DNA from: Corallococcus soli
GTDB lineage: Bacteria > Myxococcota > Myxococcia > Myxococcales > Myxococcaceae
DNA: 64,000 nucleotides
Direction: 5' to 3'
NCBI RefSeq assembly: GCF_014930455.1
Contig: NZ_JAAIYO010000014.1
Span: forward strand, 62,001-126,000
The notes below the pieces were generated by a model. It was not told the DNA's origin. It saw nothing but the letters and a program-made list of their open reading frames with translations, and made no database searches. This document shows, in pieces, positions 15,942-25,842 of the stretch (position 1 is the first letter of the stretch; every line of letters begins with the position of its first letter). A program made the position numbers and the translations under genes.

Positions 15942-17903
15942 TCAGCCCTGCGCCGCCACCAGCTTCTCCTGCGCCACTTCCCACCGGGCATAGAGGTCTT
16001 CCAGCTCCTCCTTGCCCGCGCGGTGCGCGTCCATCAGCGGCTTGGCCCGGGCGAAGTCGTTGTAGAGCACCGGATCCGCGAGCTGCCCCTCGCGCTCCTT
16101 CTGCTCGGCCTCCACCTTCGCGATGCGCTCCTCCAGCTTCGCGATCTCCTTCTTGATGGGGCCCTCCACCACGGAGCGGCGCTGGCGCGCTTCCGCCTCC
16201 AGCCGCTTGCGCTCCTTCTCCGACACCGTCGCCGCGCCCGCCCCCGTGCCCTTGCCGCTGGACGTGCTGGTCTCCGCGCCCTCCGCCGCCAGCCGCTGCT
16301 GCTCCTGGTGGTAGAGGTATTCGTCCAGGTTGCCCGGGTGCGACGTGAGCTTCCCGTCCGCCACCTCCCAGACGTGCGTGCACAGGTTGTTGATGAAGCT
16401 GCGGTTGTGGCTCACGAACAACAGCGTGCCGCCGTACAGCTTCAGCGCTTCAATCAGCATCTCCGACGAGTCCAGGTCCAGGTGGTTCGTCGGCTCGTCC
16501 ATCAGCAGGAAGTTGGACGGCACCAGCAGCAGCTTCGCCAGGGCCACGCGGGCGCGCTCGCCACCGCTCAGCACGCCGATGGGCTTCTCCACGTCGTCGC
16601 CGCTGAAGAGGAACGCGCCCAGGACGCCGCGCAGGTAGCTCTCCGGCTTGTCCGCCGCCAGCGGCCGCACCTCTTCGATGATGGTGTTGCTCCGGTCCAG
16701 CTTGTCCGCGTGGTGCTGCGCGTAATAGCCCACCACCACGTTGTGCCCCACCGTCACCTTGCCGGTGTCCGGGGCCAGCTCCCCCGCGACCATCTTCAAG
16801 AGCGTCGTCTTGCCCGCCCCGTTGGCCCCGACGACGGCGATGCGCTGCCCCCGCTCCAGCCGCGCGTTCAGCCCGTCGTAGACGGTGAGCGCGCCGTAGC
16901 GCTTGGTGATGTCCTCCATCAGCACCACGTCCCGGCCGCTGCGGTCCACCTCCGGGAAGCGGAACTTCATCGTCTGCCGCTCTTCCAGGAGCTGCACCTT
17001 CTCCAGCTTGGCCAGCATCTTCGCGCGGCTCTGCGCCTGCTTCGCCTTGGTGGCCTTGGCGCCGAACCGGTCGATGAAGCCCTGCAGCTCCGCGCGGCGC
17101 TGCTCCACCTTCTCCGCCTTCGCCTGGAGCAGCACCATCTCCTCGGCGCGCAGGCGCTTGTAGTCCTCGTAGTTGCCCGTGTACTCGCGCACCCCCTCCA
17201 TCTCCAGCGACACCACCCGGTTGATCTGCCGGTTGAGGAAGTCGCGGTCGTGGGAGATGAGCACCATCGCCTTGTTGGAGCGGCGCAGGAACCCGTCGAA
17301 CCAGGCCAGCGTCGGCACGTCCAGGTGGTTCGTCGGCTCGTCCAGCAGCAGCAGGTCCGGGTCCTGGAGCAGCAGGCCCGCGAGCGCCGCCCGCATCCGC
17401 CAGCCGCCCGACAGGGCCTGCGTCGGCTTGGACAGGTCCGCGTCCCGGAAGCCCAGGCCCTTCAGGATGCGCTCGGCGTGGTGCCGGCCGTAGCGGTTCT
17501 CGAAGTCGTCCAGCTCCGCGTGGAGGTCCGCCAGCGTCTGGGCCAGCTCCAGCTGCTCCTCCTCGTCCGTGGCGGCCCCCAGGGCCCCTTCGGTGTCCCG
17601 CAGGCGCGACTCCAGCGAGTCCCGGCCGGGCACGGTGCTCATCACCGCCTCCACCACCGTGCCCTCGGGCAACCCCGCGATTTCCTGGGGAAGATAGCCC
17701 GCCCGGGCCCGGCGGCTGTACTGAATGGTGCCCCCATCCGGCTGGCTCGCCTTGGCGATGATCTTCATCAGGGAGGACTTCCCTGTGCCGTTCGCGCCCA
17801 CCAGTCCCACCCGGTCCCGGGGGCCGAGTGTGAAGTTGTCCTCATCGAAGAGGACCTTCTTTCCGTAGGCGAGGCTGATGTCCTGGGCGATGACGAGGCT
17901 CAT
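15942..17903 (-). CDS. ABC-F family ATPase (duplicated ABC domains, no membrane domain)
   Basis: 653 aa with two ABC modules. The first has GANGTGKSSLMKI and signature LSGGWRMRAALAGLLL with LLLLDEPTNHLD. The second has GANGAGKTTLLKM, LSGGERARVALAKLLL and FLLMDEPTNHLD. The interdomain linker (LRAEEMVLLQAKAEKVEQRR and following) is charged and helical, as in ABC-F proteins that bind the ribosomal E site. The C-terminal tail is a coiled coil (KEIAKLEERIAKVEAEQ). It resembles the Uup/YheS branch; whether it rescues stalled ribosomes or confers antibiotic resistance cannot be told from sequence alone. It is convergent with the GspC-like gene and divergent from the PEGA kinase gene. Confidence 0.95.
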   Translation of the reverse strand: MSLVIAQDISLAYGKKVLFDEDNFTLGPRDRVGLVGANGTGKSSLMKIIAKASQPDGGTIQYSRRARAGYLPQEIAGLPEGTVVEAVMSTVPGRDSLESRLRDTEGALGAATDEEEQLELAQTLADLHAELDDFENRYGRHHAERILKGLGFRDADLSKPTQALSGGWRMRAALAGLLLQDPDLLLLDEPTNHLDVPTLAWFDGFLRRSNKAMVLISHDRDFLNRQINRVVSLEMEGVREYTGNYEDYKRLRAEEMVLLQAKAEKVEQRRAELQGFIDRFGAKATKAKQAQSRAKMLAKLEKVQLLEERQTMKFRFPEVDRSGRDVVLMEDITKRYGALTVYDGLNARLERGQRIAVVGANGAGKTTLLKMVAGELAPDTGKVTVGHNVVVGYYAQHHADKLDRSNTIIEEVRPLAADKPESYLRGVLGAFLFSGDDVEKPIGVLSGGERARVALAKLLLVPSNFLLMDEPTNHLDLDSSEMLIEALKLYGGTLLFVSHNRSFINNLCTHVWEVADGKLTSHPGNLDEYLYHQEQQRLAAEGAETSTSSGKGTGAGAATVSEKERKRLEAEARQRRSVVEGPIKKEIAKLEERIAKVEAEQKEREGQLADPVLYNDFARAKPLMDAHRAGKEELEDLYARWEVAQEKLVAAQG

Positions 17904-17986
17904 GGCGGGGCGGAGATAACAGCCGGAGGGCCCTTCGGGAACGCCTCAGATGCCTGCCTGACTGCCCAGGGGGCACATCTGCCGGG

Positions 17987-18015
17987 TTGGGCATGGCGCG
18001 GGGCTTGCCTATACT
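17987..18015 (+). promoter_or_regulatory. Sigma-70-type promoter for the PEGA kinase gene
   Basis: TTGGGC (17987-17992), a 17-nt spacer and TATACT (18010-18015) form the best housekeeping-type promoter in the window. The predicted start point near 18022 leaves only about 4 nt before the ATG at 18026, and there is no Shine-Dalgarno sequence. The transcript would be essentially leaderless. Confidence 0.6.
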
Positions 18016-18025
18016 CCCGCCACCC

Positions 18026-19792
<1,767 letters not shown>

Positions 19793-19826
19793 GGCGCAGG
19801 TCCGCTTCCCGCTCCCGGCACGAATT

Positions 19827-19865
19827 GAAGCCCGGCAACCTCATGGGGGTGCCGGGCTTCTTCTC
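19827..19865 (+). terminator. Intrinsic terminator (bidirectional)
   Basis: GAAGCCCGGCA (19827-19837) pairs perfectly with TGCCGGGCTTC (19850-19860) over 11 bp, followed by TTCTC. It lies between the convergent kinase and lipoprotein genes and could serve both. Confidence 0.85.
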
Positions 19866-19902
19866 ATCCCGATGAAGGCCTTTTTACTTCGGCGCCCCGC
19901 GA

Positions 19903-21273
19903 CTACGGCGCGAGGATGCGCACCTGGAGCTGCCCCGGGCGCGCTTCCGTGACGAGCACCAGCTCTCCGCCGTGCACGAACACCCGCTTCGCCCGCCCGG
20001 CGTGGTAGCTGGCCGAGAGGATGTCAAACGTGCTGCTCAGCACCCGGAGCTGCGTCGTGTCTCCCACCGTGTCGATGAGGTAGTAGCGCCCTTCGTGGAA
20101 GGCGACGTCCACGAACGACAGGCCCAGGCTGGTGCGATAGGTCAGATCACTGGTGTTGAAGAACAGGCCGCTGCCCACCATGACCGCGGACTCGTCAGGC
20201 AGGAGCCGGAGGGGGTTGGGCAGGCTGTAGTTGCCGTGGTACGGCGAGTCCCGCTCGACGCCCATCGTGCCCGCCACGGGGTCCACGTCCACCATCGTCA
20301 CGTCCGTCGGGGAGACCCCTGCATTGAGCAGGTAGACGCGCTTGTTCACCGGGGAGAACACGATGCTGCGAGCCGAGTAGCGCCACTCGGCCGTGGCGAC
20401 GCGCGCACCGGTGGAGCGCTGGTAGAGCGAGTGCGAGTCCCAGGCGCCAGAGCCGTCCACGGTGAACAGGTAGCCGCCCGCCACCACCATGCTCGACACC
20501 GTCTCCGGCGCCGCGGCGAAGAAGCGGGTGGTGCCGTCGAGCGAGAAGGCGTCGATGCGCCCGCCGGTGTAGCCGAGGTACGTGGTGTCCCCGTCCGGAG
20601 ACACCGCCATGGACACGGCGTCGGCCGTGCCCGCGTAGGGGCTCAGGAAGCGGCGGTTCCCCACGTCGAGCCGGTGGACCTTGTCGGTAGCGCGGTCGAA
20701 GAAGTGGATGATGCCCCCGCTGGTCAGGGTGGCGTCGTCCAGGGTGAAGGCGAGCTGCGGGCCGTCGAGGACGAGGCCCCCGTCCGGGAGCGAGCCTCCG
20801 TCGGGCGTGCCCGCGTCGCCAGGCGGCGTCTCTCCCGTCTCCAGCGTCCCGGTGATGTCGATGTCACCGGAGCCCGGCGCGTTGGGGCAGTTCTGGAGGT
20901 CGCGGCGCAGGACGAGGTGGGCCGAGGTGACGCTGCCGGCCACCACCTCCACCTGGGTGCTGCCCGAGTACACCACCCGCCCGGAGGCGTTGAACGCGTT
21001 CACCCGCACCGTCCGGGCCGCGCCCGCCGGAACCTGGGAGATGCGGCCCTCGATGACCGTCTCCGTCACCTGGAGCGCCACGGGACCGAGGGTCGTCATG
21101 TCCGGCGCGGAGACCGTCGCGTCGGCAGCGGTGACCGCGCAGACATCTCCCGAAAGGGAGATCTCCATGCGGATGGTTTCGGAGCCCGTCGGGCCCTCCG
21201 GCGGCATTCCCTGACACGCCGTCAGCCATGCACAGGCGGCCAGCATCCAAATCATATGATTGGCAATCTTCAT
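19903..21273 (-). CDS. Lipoprotein with beta-propeller-like body
   Basis: 456 aa from the ATG of MKIANHMIW, with GGAAG 8 nt upstream; an ATG two codons earlier is possible. Signal peptide and lipobox: AACAWLTAC, acylated Cys at about 19. Residues 35-150 form an Ig/beta-sandwich-like domain. A DAG-type linker follows (GDAGTPDGGSLPDGG). The remainder has repeated blade-like strands (FSLDGTTRFFAAAPE, GYLFTVDGSGAW, ADAVSMAVSPDGDTTYLGY), suggestive of a beta-propeller. It is predicted to be anchored in the outer membrane and may face outward. No enzyme motif was found; a role in binding or structure is guesswork. Confidence 0.85.
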   Translation of the reverse strand: MKIANHMIWMLAACAWLTACQGMPPEGPTGSETIRMEISLSGDVCAVTAADATVSAPDMTTLGPVALQVTETVIEGRISQVPAGAARTVRVNAFNASGRVVYSGSTQVEVVAGSVTSAHLVLRRDLQNCPNAPGSGDIDITGTLETGETPPGDAGTPDGGSLPDGGLVLDGPQLAFTLDDATLTSGGIIHFFDRATDKVHRLDVGNRRFLSPYAGTADAVSMAVSPDGDTTYLGYTGGRIDAFSLDGTTRFFAAAPETVSSMVVAGGYLFTVDGSGAWDSHSLYQRSTGARVATAEWRYSARSIVFSPVNKRVYLLNAGVSPTDVTMVDVDPVAGTMGVERDSPYHGNYSLPNPLRLLPDESAVMVGSGLFFNTSDLTYRTSLGLSFVDVAFHEGRYYLIDTVGDTTQLRVLSSTFDILSASYHAGRAKRVFVHGGELVLVTEARPGQLQVRILAP

Positions 21274-21645
21274 GTTCATTTCTTCCGTGGTCCCTGGGAC
21301 CACGCCCCCTTCTGGTGTCTTGCTTGTGTTCGCGGCAACGACGGGCGACAGCTTAAACCCTGACGAGGACGCTTTCGCAAGAGTCCAGGAGGGTCGGAAA
21401 CGCGCTTCCAGCCAGGGCCTCCCGACGTTCGCACAGGCTGGCTTCGCCCGTGTCGGAACAGTCCCCGGTTCCCGACCAGCCCGACGTCATGTGGGGCGCC
21501 GATGCCACCCGCACCGTGACGACGCTCCAGGGCTGGCTGAGCCTCCACGAAGGGCTTTTCTTCGCGCGCGAAGTCAGCTTGTTTGCGTCCGTGCGTCGGA
21601 GGGGCCGGCTTCCGGGCGCCATACCGTTTCAATGGGGGATTCGCT
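21274..21645. other. Divergent intergenic region between two lipoprotein genes
   Basis: 372 nt separate the minus-strand and plus-strand lipoprotein genes. The only clear element is GGGGGA six nt before the TTG start at 21646. I found no strong promoter hexamers, hairpin or RNA. Open frames here have atypical composition and are not credible genes. Confidence 0.5.
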
Positions 21646-22941
21646 TTGTACCGACTGCTCTCACTCGCCGTGCTGCTGTGCGTCGCCTGTGGCGACAAGA
21701 CCGACCCGCCCACGGACACGGGCACCCAGGGCCCGGCCACCCTCGTCGTCCACTCGAACTGGTGGGACTTCGTCGACGACCTCGGTGAGATGCAGGGCAT
21801 CACCGTCCTCCTGGGGGACGGCAGCCGTCACAGTCAGCCGTTGGGTCGTGACGGCATCGCGCGGTTCCACGACCCCACCATCACCGGCCCGCAGGACATC
21901 ACGGTCGTGATGGTGGGCACGAACAAGGTGGTGGCCAGCACGACGCTTGCGGTCGAGGGAGCGGAGGTGTGGATCCGCTCGGGTCTTGCTCACCTGACCT
22001 CCCTCCCGTTCACCCGGCAGGCCACCCTCTCCGGCCGTGTCACGGGCCAGGACGGCACCCCGACGCAGGTGCGCGTGGTGGGCCAGGGCTTCAATGGCGT
22101 CACCACCGTGGCGACGGATGGAACCTTCAGCCTCGATGTGCGGGGCGACACCTCCGGTCAGGTGGCGCTGCTCGCCATCCGTGAGCACGGGCCGGCCATG
22201 GCCGTGGGGATGCTGCGGGACATCCCCGTGGGCGAAGGCCGGAGCGTCAACGGCCTGGTCATCCCCCTGGACCACCCGGTGAACGAGCGGCGGCGTGTGG
22301 TGGTGACGAACGTCGGATCCAATCCATCCATGCATGCGGTCTCCGCGGCCTTCATGCTCGGGTCGGAGTTCCTCTTCTCCACGAGCACCGCGGGCCTCAT
22401 GCCCTTCGATGTCCCGGCCATGGCCCGGACGTCGCCCTTCGACACCGTGGAGGCCCGGGTGTCCGCGCTGGCGGGCCACAGTGAGTGGCTCCACTCGGGG
22501 CTGTTGACCGCGAGCGCGCCGATGGTCCACGACGGCGTCACGTCCCTGGCCCTGCCCTCGCCCATGCGGCTCACCTCGCCCAGCCCGGGCACGGAGTACG
22601 CGCCCGGCTCGGGACGACGCTCCGGGCTGACGCTGAGCTGGACGGCGGACCCCGCCGCCCACGTCGTGACAGTGCAACTGACGCCCCATCCGGACGAACC
22701 GGGGCTCTCCTGGTACGTCACCGCCCCCGCCTCCGTCAGCAGCTTCACCCCCTTCCCCCTGCCCGCGAAGGTGGTGTCCTCACCGCGAGAACCGAGGGCG
22801 GGCCGCTACTCCGTGCTGTGGTCCTCGCGCTTCCTGGGCACGGGCCTCGGCTACCCGGAGCTCTTCAAGGAGTCCCCGGCCTTGAACACCCCGGATGCCT
22901 GGAGAACGAACACGTACGGCAGCGTCATCCTCCGGGACTGA
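21646..22941 (+). CDS. Lipoprotein, TTG start, 431 aa
   Basis: The only start that gives a proper signal peptide is TTG 21646, with GGGGGA six nt upstream: (M)YRLLSLAVLLCVACGD, lipobox VAC, acylated Cys near 15. A DTGTQGPATLVV linker leads to repeated beta-rich modules with carboxypeptidase-regulatory/CNA-B-like features (ATLSGRVTGQDGTPTQVRVV, GVTTVATDGTFSLDV). The C-terminal third has GLTLSWTADPAAHVVTVQL, an Fn3-like strand pattern. It is expected to be envelope-anchored. Function unknown; adhesin or binding protein possible. Confidence 0.85.
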   Translation: MYRLLSLAVLLCVACGDKTDPPTDTGTQGPATLVVHSNWWDFVDDLGEMQGITVLLGDGSRHSQPLGRDGIARFHDPTITGPQDITVVMVGTNKVVASTTLAVEGAEVWIRSGLAHLTSLPFTRQATLSGRVTGQDGTPTQVRVVGQGFNGVTTVATDGTFSLDVRGDTSGQVALLAIREHGPAMAVGMLRDIPVGEGRSVNGLVIPLDHPVNERRRVVVTNVGSNPSMHAVSAAFMLGSEFLFSTSTAGLMPFDVPAMARTSPFDTVEARVSALAGHSEWLHSGLLTASAPMVHDGVTSLALPSPMRLTSPSPGTEYAPGSGRRSGLTLSWTADPAAHVVTVQLTPHPDEPGLSWYVTAPASVSSFTPFPLPAKVVSSPREPRAGRYSVLWSSRFLGTGLGYPELFKESPALNTPDAWRTNTYGSVILRD

Positions 22942-23038
22942 CGCGCGCGCCGCGCTTTGGTTCCGCGCGCTGGCGCCACGGTGCCTGCGCGCTCCTTCCA
23001 GTCCCCCGGGTGGGCCGGGAGTGCTACACCCGTCCTTC

Positions 23039-24358
23039 ATGGCCCGGCCCCCTCCCAGAGCCTCGCGCTGTCCCTACTGCAACGCGCCATTCGCGCCCCG
23101 GCCCGGGAAGACGCACTACACCTGCGGCTACTGCGGCGAGGAGTTCGACCTGGGGGGCCCGGGGCAGCCGCCGGACCCGCCGCGCCCGCCCACCCCGGCG
23201 AAGTCCGCCCAGCCGCCAGTCGTCATGGCCGCCGCCCTGGGCGCCATGGTCATGATGGGCCTGCTGGCGGGCCTGCTCATGGTGGGATCCGACCCCGAAC
23301 CCGAACCCGAGCCCGAGCCGGCCCCCTACGTTCCCCCGCCGCGGGTGGTGAGGCCCCAGCCTCCCCCCCCGCCCGTCCCCCCACCCGCGCCCCCGCCGGA
23401 GCGCGTGCAGTGGATGGAGCGCGACGCGCCGGTGTTCGTGGATGTGAATGGGGACGGCACGGACGACATCGTCGGGCACGTGCGCCGCTTCGGTGGCGCC
23501 AGCAACACGGACCTCATCGCCGCGTTCGACGGCAAGACGTTCCAGAAGCTCTGGGAGAGCCTGCCCTCGGAGGGACCGGACGCATCGAGCCGCACGAAGG
23601 TCATCGCCCAGAACGGCATGCTGGTGTCGAGCGAGCAACGCGCGGTGAACCTGCTGGAGCTGGCGACGGGGAAGCGGCTGGGGCAGGTGCCGCTGTCGGA
23701 CTCACCGCGCCGGCTGTGCATCCCGCCGGGGGACACGCACTCGGTCTGGGTGGAGGTCATCAACCACAAGCACCTGCTCTTCGACACGCGCACGGCCACC
23801 GCGAAGCCCGCGCTCCGGTCCCCGCCCGGCTGCGCCACCCCGCCGCTGAGCCCCGAGACGTGCGACATGAGCCGCCCTCCGGAGCACCCCACGCGCTGCG
23901 TGCGCTCCAGCTATCCGCCCTCCGACATCCGCGGCTTCTCCACGCGCTACCTCTTCCGTTCGCAGGGCTACACCCTGTCCATGGGCACGCGGTGGCCGGG
24001 CACCCAGGTGCCCCTGGTGGCGGTGTACGAGCCCGGCAACAGGAAGCCCCTGTGGCACGGCGTCGTCGCGGACAAGGACCCGCTGCTGCTGCGCGACACC
24101 CCGCCCAGGGTGGGGGAAATCACCCGCGACGCCGTCTACATCCTCTATGAGATGGACAACGACGGCGCGCGGCTCGTCCGGCGCGACCTGCGCACCGGCG
24201 CCATCGCCTGGGACGTGCCGCTGCCCCACAAGACGGTGGGCATGGGGCCTTCGGCCCTCTGGGTCCATGGAGGCCGGGTGTACCTGCCGAACTGGATGTG
24301 GCTGGACGTGTTCGACGCGGCGACGGGAAAGCTGGAGGGCACGATTGGCACGCGCTGA
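23039..24358 (+). CDS. Zinc-ribbon membrane protein with PQQ-like beta-propeller
   Basis: 439 aa from ATG 23039. The N-terminal ribbon has CPYC and CGYC (residues 12-36). One membrane helix follows (VVMAAALGAMVMMGLLAGLLMV, about 61-82). A Glu/Pro repeat (PEPEPEPEP) and a Pro-rich stalk lead to an extracytoplasmic C-terminal domain. This begins with a Ca-binding-like DVNGDGTDDIVGHV, the usual start of FG-GAP/PQQ propellers, and continues with repeated blades (LIAAFDGKTFQKLWES, LLELATGKRLGQVPL, LVRRDLRTGAIAWDVPL). The cytoplasmic ribbon plus outside propeller suggests a sensor or scaffold. No ribosome-binding site is obvious. Confidence 0.85.
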   Translation: MARPPPRASRCPYCNAPFAPRPGKTHYTCGYCGEEFDLGGPGQPPDPPRPPTPAKSAQPPVVMAAALGAMVMMGLLAGLLMVGSDPEPEPEPEPAPYVPPPRVVRPQPPPPPVPPPAPPPERVQWMERDAPVFVDVNGDGTDDIVGHVRRFGGASNTDLIAAFDGKTFQKLWESLPSEGPDASSRTKVIAQNGMLVSSEQRAVNLLELATGKRLGQVPLSDSPRRLCIPPGDTHSVWVEVINHKHLLFDTRTATAKPALRSPPGCATPPLSPETCDMSRPPEHPTRCVRSSYPPSDIRGFSTRYLFRSQGYTLSMGTRWPGTQVPLVAVYEPGNRKPLWHGVVADKDPLLLRDTPPRVGEITRDAVYILYEMDNDGARLVRRDLRTGAIAWDVPLPHKTVGMGPSALWVHGGRVYLPNWMWLDVFDAATGKLEGTIGTR

Positions 24359-24359
24359 G

Positions 24360-24468
24360 GCTCGGTGGACGGCGAGCAGGACGGCACCCGCGACAGCGCC
24401 AGAAGGAGCACCGCGTGCAGCCCCACCGACACCGGGAGCACGAGCAGGAACCGGGCGCGGCGGGACAT
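24360..24468 (-). pseudogene. Truncated TonB-like N-terminus
   Basis: Reading from the ATG at 24468, (M)SRRARFLLVLPVSVGLHAV continues with LLLALSRVP: a positively charged start followed by a strong hydrophobic segment containing the His typical of TonB-like energy transducers. The frame then runs into the 3' end of the opposite gene and loses coding character. It is best explained as the surviving first 30 or so codons of a lost gene. Confidence 0.5.
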
Positions 24469-24577
24469 GGACTCTCGACTTCCTGCGAAACAGAACAACC
24501 AGTCAATAACTGTATTCCACCCTCGGGACGGGTTAGGGGAGCGCCTCAAACATGCCCATGGGGGCACGGAGGATTTC

Positions 24578-24973
24578 ATGAAGCGGAGCAATACGCTGCT
24601 GGGTCTTGGACTGGGATTGGCACTGCTGGGCAGCGCTCCGGCGGTCGCGGGGGGCAAATTCTCCTTCCCCGTCACCATCAACCCCTCGGTGCGGTGGGCC
24701 TCGGGACTGCTGTCGGAGGCCCGGAACTCGGCGGACTCCGTGCAGCGGATCACCATCACCATCAACGCCACGACGACCTCGGAAATCGGCATGGTGTTCT
24801 TCCAGGATGCGGCGGGCACCATGGCGATCTGCACCACCCAGAACCCCATCCTGCTCGCCGTCATGAAAACGGCGCGGAGCGACGCGGGCATCACCGCCCA
24901 GTGGGACGTGTCGGGGATATGCACGCACATCAACGTGGACAACAGCTCCACGTTCAGCCCCAAGCTCCCGTAG
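24578..24973 (+). CDS. Small secreted protein, 131 aa
   Basis: ATG 24578 with GGAGG 5 nt upstream. Signal peptide MKRSNTLLGLGLGLALLGSA with probable cleavage after AVAG. The mature part of about 107 residues is rich in Thr, Ser and Asn (RITITINATTTSEIGMVFFQD) and looks beta-stranded; two Cys could form a disulphide. No family recognised. It is followed after 6 nt by the next gene, so the two are probably co-transcribed and may work together in the envelope. Confidence 0.8.
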   Translation: MKRSNTLLGLGLGLALLGSAPAVAGGKFSFPVTINPSVRWASGLLSEARNSADSVQRITITINATTTSEIGMVFFQDAAGTMAICTTQNPILLAVMKTARSDAGITAQWDVSGICTHINVDNSSTFSPKLP

Positions 24974-24979
24974 CGGTCC

Positions 24980-25513
24980 ATGCGCCCCGCCATTGCAGGA
25001 CGTCCGCTCCTCCCGCTGCTGCTCGCCCTGGTGACGGGGTGGGCCCTGGCACGCGCGGGGTCTTCCGGGAGCCCGGATGAGGAAGTCCTGCGGCGGCTGG
25101 AGCGACAGGAGGCACGGTGGGAGGCGCTCGCGCGCAGGCTGGAGGCTTCCGCGCCCCCGCCTGCCACCACGAGCGCCTGCGCCCCGACGGGCGCGGACCT
25201 CACGGCCGTCCGGGAGGACCTGCGACAGCTGCGGGAGGAGCTGCTGCGGGTCGTTCCCACGGCCACGGCGCCAACCCCCGAAACGAAGCCGACGCCCCTC
25301 TCCTGGGAGAACAACGCCCGCTTCGCGGAGGCCCACCGCTGGGTGGAGGACCGCATGGCCACCGGGCGCTGGGGCGACGCGCAGCGAGCGGAACTCCACG
25401 CCTGGCGTGGGCAGCTGAAGGGCGAGCAGTACCAGGCGTTGCTCATGAAGCTGGTCGTCGAGGTCAACGCCCAGCGGCTGCGCGTCGAGACGACACACGG
25501 CCCGCCTTTCTGA
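24980..25513 (+). CDS. Membrane-anchored coiled-coil protein, 177 aa
   Basis: The N-terminal hydrophobic segment (LLPLLLALVTGWALARA) is an uncleaved anchor or signal peptide. Then comes a coiled coil (EEVLRRLERQEARWEALARRLEA), a Pro/Ala/Thr linker, a second helical stretch (LTAVREDLRQLREELLRVV) and a compact C-terminal domain with WENNARFAEAHRWVEDRMATG and GEQYQALLMKLVVEVNAQRL. No known domain. It sits 6 nt after the small secreted-protein gene. Gene fragments begin directly after its stop. Confidence 0.8.
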   Translation: MRPAIAGRPLLPLLLALVTGWALARAGSSGSPDEEVLRRLERQEARWEALARRLEASAPPPATTSACAPTGADLTAVREDLRQLREELLRVVPTATAPTPETKPTPLSWENNARFAEAHRWVEDRMATGRWGDAQRAELHAWRGQLKGEQYQALLMKLVVEVNAQRLRVETTHGPPF

Positions 25514-25516
25514 GAG

Positions 25517-25717
25517 CTACGGCGCTGCGGGAGCGCCGAACTCCGGAATCGGCTCGCCCGTGAGCCGGATGCCCTGGAGCACCTTGTCGTGCGCCAGCGC
25601 GTCGATGCCCAGCGCCTGGTAATGCGCGAGCCCCGCGCGCACCTGGTAGCGAGTCCTGCGCGCTCACCCGGTACCGCTCGTCCTGTTGGCACGACGAGCG
25701 GGTCTGGTCGCGGTGGC
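25517..25717 (-). pseudogene. Frameshifted C-terminal fragment of an unknown gene
   Basis: From the minus strand, a frame containing RDQTRSSCQQDERYRVSAQD shifts by one base to YQVRAGLAHYQALGIDALAH, continuing DKVLQGIRLTGEPIPEFG to a TAG at 25517-25519. Both parts have coding-like composition and a natural-looking C-terminus, but the gene is truncated upstream where the RCC1 remnant begins. I do not recognise the parent family. Confidence 0.55.
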
Positions 25718-25801
25718 GCCTGGGTGTTCGTGTCCGACGGCCAACTGGGCGACGGGACGTTCCTGAACGCACTCGTGCCGCTGCGCTCGCAGTTCTACTG
25801 A
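25718..25801 (+). pseudogene. Remnant of an RCC1-repeat C-terminus
   Basis: 28 codons reading AWVFVSDGQLGDGTFLNALV then PLRSQFY and stop. This matches the end of the intact RCC1 gene just downstream (SDGELGNGTFLDMHTPMRSQLF, stop at 28053). It is the leftover tail of a second RCC1 paralogue, with an abrupt junction at its 5' end to the opposite-strand fragment. Confidence 0.7.
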
Positions 25802-25842
25802 GTCACTCAATCTCCCTCACACGCAGGAACAAGGACATGTCA

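Noticed and set aside
24145-25692. Continuous 515-codon minus-strand open frame
   Set aside because: It passes through two well-supported plus-strand genes; only its two ends carry coding-like fragments, and these appear unrelated.
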